DNA from: a virus
DNA length: 42,304 bases
Virus record (IMG/VR): IMGVR_UViG_3300028563_000033
Coordinates: 1 to 42,304 of that record
Strand: one strand, 5' to 3'
Shown here piece by piece: positions 7,475-13,783 of this stretch (the first letter of the stretch is position 1; each line of letters opens with the position of its first letter). Made by a program: the position numbers and the translations under genes. The notes under the pieces were generated by a model. That model had not been told where the DNA came from. It saw nothing but the letters and a program-made list of their open reading frames with translations, and did not search any database.

Positions 7475-7724
7475 TGGTGTTGGGTCTCCTCGTCAATCCG
7501 TTTTTGATGTTTTCAGCGAGTAACTTTGCAAAGTACGTCTCCGTAAACGTGAGCAGCGTGCTACCAACCGACGTGAGACAGTCGGCGAGCATTCCGTCGA
7601 TCGTGAGTGTCTCAATGAGGTTGTTTCGCAGACACCACGCGCGCGCATCAGCGTCGAAACATGGGTCGGATTCGAGCACAGCCTCGAGCGTGCGAAGAAT
7701 GCGCCGATTCGTCACGCGGATCAC
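7383..7724 (-). CDS. Hypothetical early protein, overlaps next gene
   Basis: 113 aa, unrecognised. The first 75 residues look like a normal helical protein (RRILRTLEAVLES, then LLTFTETYFAKLLAENIKN), while the last 35 are basic and Gln-rich and lie in the region shared with the next gene. An ATGA overlap (7721-7724) couples it to the upstream gene. Either the long overlap is real or the true product is extended by a reading frame that lost its stop. Confidence 0.55.
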   Translation of the reverse strand: MIRVTNRRILRTLEAVLESDPCFDADARAWCLRNNLIETLTIDGMLADCLTSVGSTLLTFTETYFAKLLAENIKNGLTRRPNTNGTNEDHHTQQQKRRHARGQVKQGQKEVER

Positions 7725-8542
7725 AACGCCACCGCCAATCGGGCACGCTCACTCACCTCACGCTTGCGCAGTCCGTGGGCGATGAATCCGATGATTGAGC
7801 GCCCTGTGGTGCGCGCGCATAGGCCGCACCGTGAGCAGTTGATACTCGAGTCGCGCTCGGCAGCACATACAACCACGCGCCTGCCTTCAGGCGTACGCAG
7901 CTCGTTCGGCGCATCAACGGGCAGCACCACCGCGACGGGCCCGTACTGCGAGAGGTCGTCAGCTTGCGCCAGATTGTCCGCGGATAGGTTGATCGTGAGA
8001 CCGTATCGGGTCGCATCAAGAGCCGCGCAGAGACCTGCCCACGTCGGCCACTTGTGTGTAAAACCAAAACCGCGCTTGCCGTGATTCGCATCGACGAGAG
8101 CGCTCAGTGCAATTCGATCAACCTCGCCGGCAATGCCAGGCAGATCCCCAACTTCGGCGTATCTCCACAGTTGACCGTGCGGCAGCTGCGCAACGAAGCG
8201 ACAGAGATCAGTCCAGCCAACTCCGACCCGCTCAACGTCACGCCACTTGTTGCGCAATATGTGTGACTCACCAAAGCACCCCGCGTTGAAGTGTGAGCAG
8301 CTCGGGGGGCAGGTGGACGCCGTGACGGCCACCGACGGAATCGGTCCGAGCTTCGAATTCTTCGACCGCTCGGCAATGGTGACTCGCAACGGGCTGGCTG
8401 TTGGCAGTCCCTTGCGATGGTCCGTGACCGGCGACTTGCCTTTGGCCCGACAGGTGGCGCAATCCTGATACAGGTGGCCGGGTATGCGCCCGGTGAACTC
8501 GACGATGGGCTGCTTGCGCCAGCACTGGTTGCAGCGCCTCAC
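7721..8542 (-). CDS. Phage protein with TCPPSC...GCFGE cysteine motif
   Basis: 273 aa. It starts with a CNQC...CATCR zinc ribbon, then has STCPPSCSHFNAGCFGE near residues 75-92, a pattern shared with phage proteins of unknown function of the GP88/DUF7227 kind, and ends with CSRCGLCA near residue 236. Three Cys groups suggest a metal-binding, possibly Fe-S, enzyme; the middle region (RRVVVCAAERD) is alpha/beta. GTG start at 8542 with a GGTGG ribosome site. It is the first gene after attP on the minus strand, so it would lie at one end of an integrated prophage. Confidence 0.65.
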   Translation of the reverse strand: MRRCNQCWRKQPIVEFTGRIPGHLYQDCATCRAKGKSPVTDHRKGLPTASPLRVTIAERSKNSKLGPIPSVAVTASTCPPSCSHFNAGCFGESHILRNKWRDVERVGVGWTDLCRFVAQLPHGQLWRYAEVGDLPGIAGEVDRIALSALVDANHGKRGFGFTHKWPTWAGLCAALDATRYGLTINLSADNLAQADDLSQYGPVAVVLPVDAPNELRTPEGRRVVVCAAERDSSINCSRCGLCARTTGRSIIGFIAHGLRKREVSERARLAVAL

Positions 8543-8566
8543 AGTTCCACCCCGCCGACCAATAAA

Positions 8567-8603
8567 CTGGACCGTCCAGAATACTCAGTCCAAAGCAGTC
8601 CAA
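8567..8603. promoter_or_regulatory. Left arm of attP, GTCCAG/CAGTCCAA repeats
   Basis: Positions 8567-8579 form the interrupted palindrome CTGGAC-c-GTCCAG, and CAGTCCAA occurs twice at 8586-8593 and 8596-8603 (10-bp period). The same hexamer recurs on the other side of the tRNA core. Such repeats on both sides of a core are typical of arm-type binding sites of tyrosine integrases; binding itself is not shown. Confidence 0.55.
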
Positions 8604-8676
8604 TCGAGACCCCGGCGCTAGAACCGGCGCAGCATAAATGCCGCTTGAATTCACTGCATGAGAACCGGGTGCCGCA

Positions 8677-8731
8677 TTCAGGTTCTAGTGGGCTAAAGCC
8701 CTTGGGGGTTCGATTCCCCCTCTTCGCACCA
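8677..8731 (+). other. attP core: 3' half of tRNA-Leu(CAG)
   Basis: From 8677 the sequence reads as tRNA-Leu from the anticodon loop to the CCA end: loop TTCAGGT (anticodon CAG at 8679-8681), 3' anticodon strand TCTAG (8684-8688), a 15-nt variable arm with a GGGC...GCCC stem as in class II tRNAs, a T arm (GGGGG-TTCGATT-CCCCC at 8704-8720), acceptor 3' strand TCTTCGC, discriminator A and CCA (8729-8731). The 5' half is absent: upstream bases cannot form the D arm or the anticodon 5' strand. Next to an integrase this is the classic phage attachment core that restores the host tRNA on integration. Confidence 0.88.
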
Positions 8732-8742
8732 CCCTGGAGACA

Positions 8743-8768
8743 TTGTCCAGGAAACTTGTCCAGGAAAA
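8743..8768. repeat. Right arm of attP, two direct repeats TTGTCCAGGAAA
   Basis: TTGTCCAGGAAA occurs at 8743-8754 and 8756-8767, a 13-bp period, immediately before the integrase stop codon. CCTGGA at 8733-8738 is an inverted partial copy. With the GTCCAG sites on the left they frame the tRNA core, as expected for integrase arm sites. Confidence 0.6.
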
Positions 8769-9893
8769 TCAGCCAGCGGCAGCGCGCTTGGCAGCAGCCT
8801 TGGCCATTGCCCTCGAGCCCGCCCGAGCACTGGTTCGCATGTAGCGAGCCGTGGTGGACATGTGCAGGTGCCCCAGTACGTACTGAACGCCCGTGATGTC
8901 CCCGTCGCTCTGCTCGAGCAGGTGGGTGCCTCCCGCAGAGCGCATGTGTTGCGGGCACAGCCGGTTGGCCTTGTGCCTCGGCATCTTGGCCTCGAGCGCA
9001 GCGGTCAACAGGACCCGCTTGTACCGGTGTCGACCAAAGATCAGACCATCGCCCTCGAGTTGCAGCGCCTCCAAGGCCTTCACACACTCCGGTGGCAGAT
9101 CGATCATGCGTTCGATGCCAATCTTGTCGTGCTCCTTCGGAATCCACCAGTCGGTGCGACCTGGTGACCACGTGACACCGAGCTTGGCCACGTTGAGCAC
9201 TTCGGGCCGCAGAGCGAGATAGTAGCCGAGCACAAATCGAGCTCGTATCGGGTAGCGATTGCCCAACGCGTCGCGCCTCGACCACTCGGGAAGCGCAGCA
9301 ATCAACGCAAGGATGTCTTCGGGGCTGTGCTCGTCTGCAGCACAGCGACGAGCCTTCGAGTAGCGAGTGCCCTTCGCGCGCACCGGAACACTCGGCACAG
9401 CGAACGGTGCAGATATATGACCATGCTTGTGCGCATAGGCCACCAGCTGCCGGTAGCACGAGAATTCCTTGCGCACGGTCTTGGCCTGCACCTTTGCCAG
9501 TCGTTTCACAAGCAGTCGTTCGAAGGCTTCGACGGACCACATTGCAGTCGTCGGCATCTCGGTTTCGAGTGCGTAGATGTAGAGCTCGCACGTCTCGCGA
9601 GTGGTCGCGCGCAGCACGCCCACCGTTGACGCTAGCCATTGCGCACCAACCTTAGAGGTTGACTTGCCTTCAATGACTGGTGAGCGCCCTGCTTGGTGTT
9701 CGCGTTCTGGCTCAAGTGTGCCAGCGAGGGCTGCGAGGTATTTCTCGAGCGCTTTGCTTTGAGCCTCGCTTCTATCGTACGTGCCAAGTCCGAGGTCGAA
9801 ATCCCGTCCGTCGTCGAGCGTGAAGAGCACCTCGTACGGTCTGTCTCGTCGTTGTCTGATGCGGTACGGCGTATCGCGTTTCGGGCGACCCAT
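8769..9893 (-). CDS. int: Tyrosine integrase
   Basis: 374 aa site-specific recombinase. The N-terminus (TPYRIRQRRDRPYEVLFTLD) looks like an arm-binding beta domain, a SAM-like core-binding domain spans about 80-170, and the catalytic domain about 185-355. Catalytic Arg I is R229 (ALRPEVLN), box II reads PQHMRSAGGTH with R318, then LGH with H341 and the nucleophile Y351 (ARYMR). The His of the usual HxxR box is Gln315 here. The ATG at 9893 has a strong GAGGAG site; an in-frame TGA lies just upstream. It ends beside attP and lies under the excisionase-like and Cro-like genes. Confidence 0.93.
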   Translation of the reverse strand: MGRPKRDTPYRIRQRRDRPYEVLFTLDDGRDFDLGLGTYDRSEAQSKALEKYLAALAGTLEPEREHQAGRSPVIEGKSTSKVGAQWLASTVGVLRATTRETCELYIYALETEMPTTAMWSVEAFERLLVKRLAKVQAKTVRKEFSCYRQLVAYAHKHGHISAPFAVPSVPVRAKGTRYSKARRCAADEHSPEDILALIAALPEWSRRDALGNRYPIRARFVLGYYLALRPEVLNVAKLGVTWSPGRTDWWIPKEHDKIGIERMIDLPPECVKALEALQLEGDGLIFGRHRYKRVLLTAALEAKMPRHKANRLCPQHMRSAGGTHLLEQSDGDITGVQYVLGHLHMSTTARYMRTSARAGSRAMAKAAAKRAAAG

Positions 9894-10027
9894 TGCTCAA
9901 GCTCCTCGACGGCAAACAGCAAACGACCGATCTGATACTCGGTCAAGTGACCGCGCACGAGTCGCTTGAAGGTGCGGACACTGACGCCGCACATGCTGGC
10001 AGCGTCCGTCTGATTGACCAGTTTCAT
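9632..10027 (-). CDS. Excisionase-like HTH protein overlapping integrase
   Basis: 131 aa frame. Residues 1-46 are a MerR/excisionase-type helix-turn-helix (QTDAASMCGVSVRTFKRLV, then YQIGRLLFAVEELEQWV). Such small proteins control recombination direction in many phages. Past residue 45 the frame runs inside the integrase gene in another frame, and its Ser/Thr/Arg-rich sequence looks like an out-of-frame extension without domain features. The start at 10027 overlaps the Cro-like gene stop as ATGA. The functional product may be only the HTH plus a nonspecific tail. Confidence 0.65.
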   Translation of the reverse strand: MKLVNQTDAASMCGVSVRTFKRLVRGHLTEYQIGRLLFAVEELEQWVARNAIRRTASDNDETDRTRCSSRSTTDGISTSDLARTIEARLKAKRSRNTSQPSLAHLSQNANTKQGAHQSLKASQPLRLVRNG

Positions 10028-10275
10028 AGCTTGGCAACCCTGCGCAGCTGAGCAGGGGTTGCTGGTTGTTCAAACCAGTCCGGATCGATCTGAAGGCGCT
10101 CTTCGTAAATCTTGCGCCACTGGTACACCGGAAGTCGGTTGCCACCGATATGGCGAGTAATTGTGCCCTGTTGCGATTGCTTGGCGATTCTACGAGCCAG
10201 CGCACGGATGCCACCGTAGCGCACCGCAATCAACAGCAGCTCAGTGGCGCCTCTGCTGGGGGTTGATGCCGTCAT
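10024..10275 (-). CDS. Cro/YdaS-like regulator
   Basis: 83 aa from the ATG at 10275. The pattern ELLLIAVRYGGIRALARRIA, QQGTITRHIGGNRLP, then IYEERLQIDPDWFEQP is that of short Cro/YdaS-type DNA-binding proteins, with the HTH in the first half. A TTG start at 10296 would lie inside the palindromic operator and is less likely. It is divergent from the XRE repressor across the operator array, so it is the candidate Cro partner of the lysis-lysogeny switch and is first in the minus transcript with excisionase and integrase. Confidence 0.65.
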   Translation of the reverse strand: MTASTPSRGATELLLIAVRYGGIRALARRIAKQSQQGTITRHIGGNRLPVYQWRKIYEERLQIDPDWFEQPATPAQLRRVAKL

Positions 10276-10287
10276 GGGTGGCGAGGC

Positions 10288-10312
10288 TGATACCAATTGG
10301 TAATCTTGTCAA
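10288..10312 (-). promoter_or_regulatory. Operator/promoter element, leftward copy
   Basis: Read on the minus strand it is TTGACAA-GA-TTACCAATTGGTATCA. It combines a perfect TTGACA -35 hexamer, the 12-bp palindrome TACCAATTGGTA (10291-10302) and a TATCA(G) that could serve as -10, although the 14-bp spacer is short. A nearly identical copy, facing right, lies at 10975-10999. It precedes the Cro-like/excisionase/integrase genes. Repressor control of both operons through this element is the natural reading. Confidence 0.65.
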
Positions 10313-10357
10313 TTGGTAATTCGCAATTGGCGACTGGCGGTTGGCAATCTGCAATTG
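10291..10357. repeat. CAATTG operator array with about 14-bp period
   Basis: CAATTG occurs at 10294-10299, 10310-10315, 10324-10329 and 10352-10357, and CGGTTG occupies the expected slot at 10338-10343. Spacing is 16, 14, 14 and 14 bp. The array fills the gap between the divergent Cro-like gene and XRE repressor gene, as expected for repeated regulator-binding sites. Confidence 0.65.
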
Positions 10358-10414
10358 GGCCATGAGGTTCCCAACCCTTGACGCCGATACCAGCTGTCAT
10401 CATGATTGCGCAAC

Positions 10415-10774
10415 ATGGTACGGGGCAAAACAGCTGCATTGGATTGCGCAGACGCGTTTGGGTCGAACCTTTCAGCCGCGCGACGCGCAAGAGGTATTAG
10501 CCAGCGCGATTTGTCCAGCATGTCTGGTATCAGCTCAGCCGCGATATCTCGATACGAAAGCCATGATCGAAAGTCGGCCATCTCGTTATCTGTCGTGTTG
10601 ACGCTGGCGCGTGCATTACGCGTGCACATAGCGTGGTTGCTGCTCAACGAGGGTCCGCGCGATCTAGACGCACCCATGATCGCGATTCAGATCGACGCCA
10701 CCACGCCCAAGAGACTCCGTGAGCTTGCCGATCAACTCGAGTCCGGTTTCGTTACCCCGAAGAGCGACGGCTGA
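10415..10774 (+). CDS. XRE-family repressor (CI-like)
   Basis: 119 aa from ATG 10415 (a TTG at 10406 would add three residues). Residues about 16-75 are an XRE/Cro-CI helix-turn-helix: LSAARRARGISQRDLSSMSG, ISSAAISRYESHDRKS, then VLTLARALRVHIAWLLLNEG. The remaining 40 residues have no protease (LexA-type) domain, so induction by RecA-stimulated self-cleavage is unlikely. It is the only rightward gene facing the leftward regulator genes and is flanked by the two operator elements, so it is the candidate lysogeny repressor. Confidence 0.8.
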   Translation: MVRGKTAALDCADAFGSNLSAARRARGISQRDLSSMSGISSAAISRYESHDRKSAISLSVVLTLARALRVHIAWLLLNEGPRDLDAPMIAIQIDATTPKRLRELADQLESGFVTPKSDG

Positions 10775-10909
10775 TAGCTCGTTAGCCGCCGCGGCGCAGT
10801 ACTCGGCGGTACCGAGCACACAGAGTACGATCCGTTGTCGGATGGTAGCGGTGAGCAGGCTACCAGTCTGCAATTGTACAGTGGTCAGGGACAAGTCAGG
10901 GTTATCCAT
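10664..10909 (-). CDS. Small hypothetical protein antisense to repressor end
   Basis: 81 aa from the ATG at 10909, which is preceded by GGAG at a good distance. The sequence (TATIRQRIVLCVLGTAEYCAAAANELSAVAL) is helical, without a recognised domain. The gene overlaps the last 110 bp of the XRE repressor on the opposite strand. The proper ribosome site and plausible composition support it, the overlap argues against it. If real, its transcript would be antisense to the repressor mRNA. Confidence 0.5.
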   Translation of the reverse strand: MDNPDLSLTTVQLQTGSLLTATIRQRIVLCVLGTAEYCAAAANELSAVALRGNETGLELIGKLTESLGRGGVDLNRDHGCV

Positions 10910-10968
10910 ATGGCACTCCAGACGGCACGAGTCCGTCCAGCATAACCACTGATCAATCGATCGATCGA

Positions 10969-10999
10969 TACCAGTTGACAACTTTACCAATTGGTATCA
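10969..10999 (+). promoter_or_regulatory. Operator/promoter element, rightward copy
   Basis: Positions 10975-10999 read TTGACAA-CT-TTACCAATTGGTATCA, identical to the leftward copy at all but the two middle bases. It contains the palindrome TACCAATTGGTA (10985-10996), and a degenerate half copy TACCAGTTGACA lies at 10969-10980, giving two sites 16 bp apart, the same distance as in the left array. It precedes the rightward recombination operon whose first ATG is at 11049 with a GGAAAGG ribosome site. Confidence 0.65.
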
Positions 11000-11048
11000 C
11001 TGTGGCCTTCGGGACCTGGGCAGACCCCACGTTTCCGGAAAGGTCAAC

Positions 11049-11279
11049 ATGAGATCACCCGATAAACCCCCTTCACCGGTGCTCGTTATTGCATCGGACT
11101 TACTCGCGCAACGTGCCAAGAGGCTCTTAGACCAGCTCGCCTGCGGTACCTGGCAAGCCGGTGCCGACCTGCGCGCCGCACTCGACGCTTACTACGCGGT
11201 GCGCGAAAACGGCATTGTCACAGACGCCATCAACTCGTCAGACGAAGCGGCCCCAGAGACTATGCGGGGCGCATCATGA
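11049..11279 (+). CDS. Small hypothetical protein, first of rightward operon
   Basis: 76 aa, unrecognised. The middle (VIASDLLAQRAKRLLDQLAC, then LRAALDAYYAVREN) is helical and could dimerise; the tail is acidic. The start follows GGAAAGG by 5 nt. The stop overlaps the next start as ATGA (11276-11279). As the first gene behind the operator-controlled promoter it may be an early regulator or a small recombination accessory. Confidence 0.65.
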   Translation: MRSPDKPPSPVLVIASDLLAQRAKRLLDQLACGTWQAGADLRAALDAYYAVRENGIVTDAINSSDEAAPETMRGAS

Positions 11280-12724
11280 CCGTGGCCACCTCACCGCTCA
11301 CGGATCTAGAGCAACAACAGATGGGCGAAGAATTACGCGCAGCATGGCCGCAGGTATCAGCGCCCAATATCTCAGTACTCGCCGAGTCGAAGATCGCTGA
11401 ACAGTTCGCTGTTGACACGGCCGCGATCGAATCGGCTAAGGCTCGTTACTCGACCGTCGATGCTAACACCAAAGACGGGTACGCTCTGGCCATTGAGGGG
11501 CGTGCACTTTTTCGTGACACGCGCATCGGCATCGACAAGCGACGGAAGGAACTCAACGCCGATGCGAACGCGTACACGAAGCGCGTCAACAGCGTAGCGA
11601 AGCAACTAATTGCACTCGTCGAGCCGACCGAAGAGCAGCTCAACGACAAGATCCACAAGGTGGACGAGGCCAAAGCCATGGCCAAGCAAGCCGAGCGCGA
11701 AGCTGCCGAAGCTGCCGAGCGCGCGCGTCTCAAGGCAGAGCAGGAAGCCGAGCGCGCCCGCATGGCAGAAGAGCGCGAAGCTATCGAGCTCGAAAAGAAG
11801 GCCCTCGCAGACCTACGCGCGAAGCAAGAAGCCGAGCAGCAGGCACGACGCGAAGCCGAGGAGCTCGAGCGCAAGGGCAGGGAAGAGGCCGAGCGCAAGC
11901 GCATGCAGGAATTTGCGGCGCGCATGGCACTACTGGCACGCTTGCACAATACCGGCATGCCGGGTTGTGCCTACGACGACACGTGCGCCACCACTGCCGA
12001 ACTCACACGCGCACCGCTACCAGAGTTTGCGGACATGCCCCTGCAACGCCTCGAGTCGTTGACGGTGACTAAAGAGCTCGCCGCAAAGGAGCTGCGCGAA
12101 GCTCGAGTACGACGCGAGCAGGCCGAACGCGAGCAGGCCGAAGCCGAAGAGCTCCGCAAGGCACAGGCGCGAGACGAAGAGCAACGACGGCTCAACGCAG
12201 AGCGCGCCGAGCTCGACAAGCAGCGCACGCAGCTCGAAGCCGAGAAGCGAAGGCAGCGCGAGCACCGATTCGGCTTGCTCATTCGTCTGGTGAACCTCAC
12301 GCCTGACTATCCAGCATCAGCACTGTGGACCGCCACGGGCAATAACGTCGAGGTTGACGACGAGGTTAAGGAGCCGTTCGCATCGATGGCAATCAGCGAA
12401 CTCGAATCGCTTGTTCTGCAGCTTGAACTGGCGTGGAGGCAAGAGCTAGAAGCACGCAGGGAGTTCGAGGCCGAGGAGAAGCGAGTAGCCGAGCTCGAGC
12501 GCAAGGCAGCACTTGAAAAGCGCCGCGAAGCCCTACGCCCCGACTGCGAAAAGCTTCGCATCTACGCGGAGAGCATTCGCGCGGTGCCGATTCCCGAGTT
12601 CAGCGACGACGCGGACGTGACGGGCACTATCAACACAACGATCGACGCATTGCTCAACATCGCAGAGGCACTTGATAAGGCTGCCGACGCTATTGACGGG
12701 AGCTCGAGCAATGCCGCTAGCTGA
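11276..12724 (+). CDS. Coiled-coil protein of the recombination operon
   Basis: 482 aa, dominated by two long Glu/Arg/Ala coiled coils (about residues 128-215 and 265-330) separated by a short folded segment (RLHNTGMPGCAYDD), with a second similar segment (RLVNLTPDYPASALW) before a third helical stretch. The N-terminal 125 residues (ARYSTVDANTKDGYALAIEG) match a family of phage coil-containing proteins that precede RecE/RecT-type genes. Likely a structural partner of the nuclease encoded next, acting on DNA ends; no ATPase or nuclease motif is present. The two Cys-containing inserts look like duplicated modules. Confidence 0.7.
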   Translation: MTVATSPLTDLEQQQMGEELRAAWPQVSAPNISVLAESKIAEQFAVDTAAIESAKARYSTVDANTKDGYALAIEGRALFRDTRIGIDKRRKELNADANAYTKRVNSVAKQLIALVEPTEEQLNDKIHKVDEAKAMAKQAEREAAEAAERARLKAEQEAERARMAEEREAIELEKKALADLRAKQEAEQQARREAEELERKGREEAERKRMQEFAARMALLARLHNTGMPGCAYDDTCATTAELTRAPLPEFADMPLQRLESLTVTKELAAKELREARVRREQAEREQAEAEELRKAQARDEEQRRLNAERAELDKQRTQLEAEKRRQREHRFGLLIRLVNLTPDYPASALWTATGNNVEVDDEVKEPFASMAISELESLVLQLELAWRQELEARREFEAEEKRVAELERKAALEKRREALRPDCEKLRIYAESIRAVPIPEFSDDADVTGTINTTIDALLNIAEALDKAADAIDGSSSNAAS

Positions 12725-13592
12725 CGGCATCCACGAAGACGTCTCTTGGGACGAATACAACGCCGAAGAAGCGGTCAGAATCTCGTCACTGGTCAATATG
12801 TCGGTGTCCCCGAAATACTACCGGTGGTGCACGCTACACCCCAAGGACTCGGAGGCCCTGCGGTTCGGGCGCGCCGTGGATCTAGCCGTGTTCGAGCCTG
12901 AGTTGTTTGGCTCACAGTATGTGCGCTGGACCGGTCACGACGCGGCGGGAAATAAAGTCATCAAGCGCGGTCACTACTGGGAGGACTTGCAGGCGATTGC
13001 GGGCAACGACGGGCAAGAGATCATCGACGAAGACGACTATCAGTTGGCGCTCGAGATTCGCAAAGCCGTGTGGGGTGACCCGCTAGGCAAGACGTACCTG
13101 CATCAAGGGCACCAGCAAGTCTCACTCATCTGGCACGACCAAGAGACGGGCTATCGGTGCAAGGCGCGGCTCGACTGGCTATCACTACGGGCGGCATTGG
13201 TGGACCTCAAGACCGCGCGCAGTGTGTTGCCGCGCAAGTTCCAACGCGATGGATCCGAGCTCGAGTATCACGTGAAGATGGCGTGGTACTCGGACGCCCT
13301 CGACATCCTCGGTAGTCCAGCGTCCGAAGTTGTGCTGCTTGCGGTGGAGAAGACGGGCCCCCTCGACGTCGTATGCTTCGACCTCGACGACGAAACCCTC
13401 GCCGTCGGTCGGTTCGAGTATCGACGTTGGCTCGAGGAGTTGCGCGCCTGTATTGACACCGACACTTGGCCCGGCATTGCCCGCGGCAAAAAAGTGCCGT
13501 TTGAGATACCGAGGTACAAGCGCCACGACTTCGACAACCTCGACCTAAACCAGCTACACAGCGACGCACAAGGACTGGAGATGCTCACATGA
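12711..13592 (+). CDS. RecE/Cas4-like PD-(D/E)XK exonuclease
   Basis: 293 aa, start at the ATG 12711, overlapping the upstream gene by 14 bp. The N-terminal segment RFGRAVDLAVFEP corresponds to the conserved GxAxHxxxLEP helix of RecE/Cas4/YqaJ-like nucleases, with Asp57 in place of the usual His. The metal site follows: QVSLIWHDQETGYRCKARLD with D155, then LVDLKTA with D165 and K167, and a YHVKMAWYSDAL helix. It would chew linear double-stranded DNA for phage recombination or genome maturation. Confidence 0.8.
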   Translation: MPLADGIHEDVSWDEYNAEEAVRISSLVNMSVSPKYYRWCTLHPKDSEALRFGRAVDLAVFEPELFGSQYVRWTGHDAAGNKVIKRGHYWEDLQAIAGNDGQEIIDEDDYQLALEIRKAVWGDPLGKTYLHQGHQQVSLIWHDQETGYRCKARLDWLSLRAALVDLKTARSVLPRKFQRDGSELEYHVKMAWYSDALDILGSPASEVVLLAVEKTGPLDVVCFDLDDETLAVGRFEYRRWLEELRACIDTDTWPGIARGKKVPFEIPRYKRHDFDNLDLNQLHSDAQGLEMLT

Positions 13593-13783
13593 AAACCCAA
13601 CCGTGCCCACCCCCTGACCACGTGACGGCGGATAGGACGCTGGCCGCATTGCGGTCGCCTACGATGTCGCAACGGGCCGCGCTGGCCCCGCTGACGTTCG
13701 GGCAGGCTGACGCGTTTCCGCTCACCACCAACCACAAGACGACCATTGGTACACCGATTGCTGAGGAAACAGCACATGAGTGA
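13589..13783 (+). CDS. Small Pro/Thr-rich hypothetical protein
   Basis: 64 aa, no domain recognised. It is linked to the nuclease by an ATGA overlap (13589-13592) and overlaps the next gene by 8 bp, which is the main evidence for translation. Sequence such as TFGQADAFPLTTNHKT is compatible with a short extended peptide. It may mainly serve translational coupling. Confidence 0.5.
   Translation: MKTQPCPPPDHVTADRTLAALRSPTMSQRAALAPLTFGQADAFPLTTNHKTTIGTPIAEETAHE

Noticed and set aside
8600-8731. Intact tRNA-Leu gene
   Set aside because: The D arm, acceptor 5' strand and anticodon 5' strand cannot be found upstream; only the 3' half is present.
8539-9639. 366-codon leftward open frame across integrase and attP
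   Set aside because: It lies out of frame over the integrase, has no domain features, and runs through the tRNA core; it is a shadow frame.
10341-10601. Rightward 86-codon frame overlapping the repressor
   Set aside because: Runs across the operator array and the repressor in another frame with no domain features.
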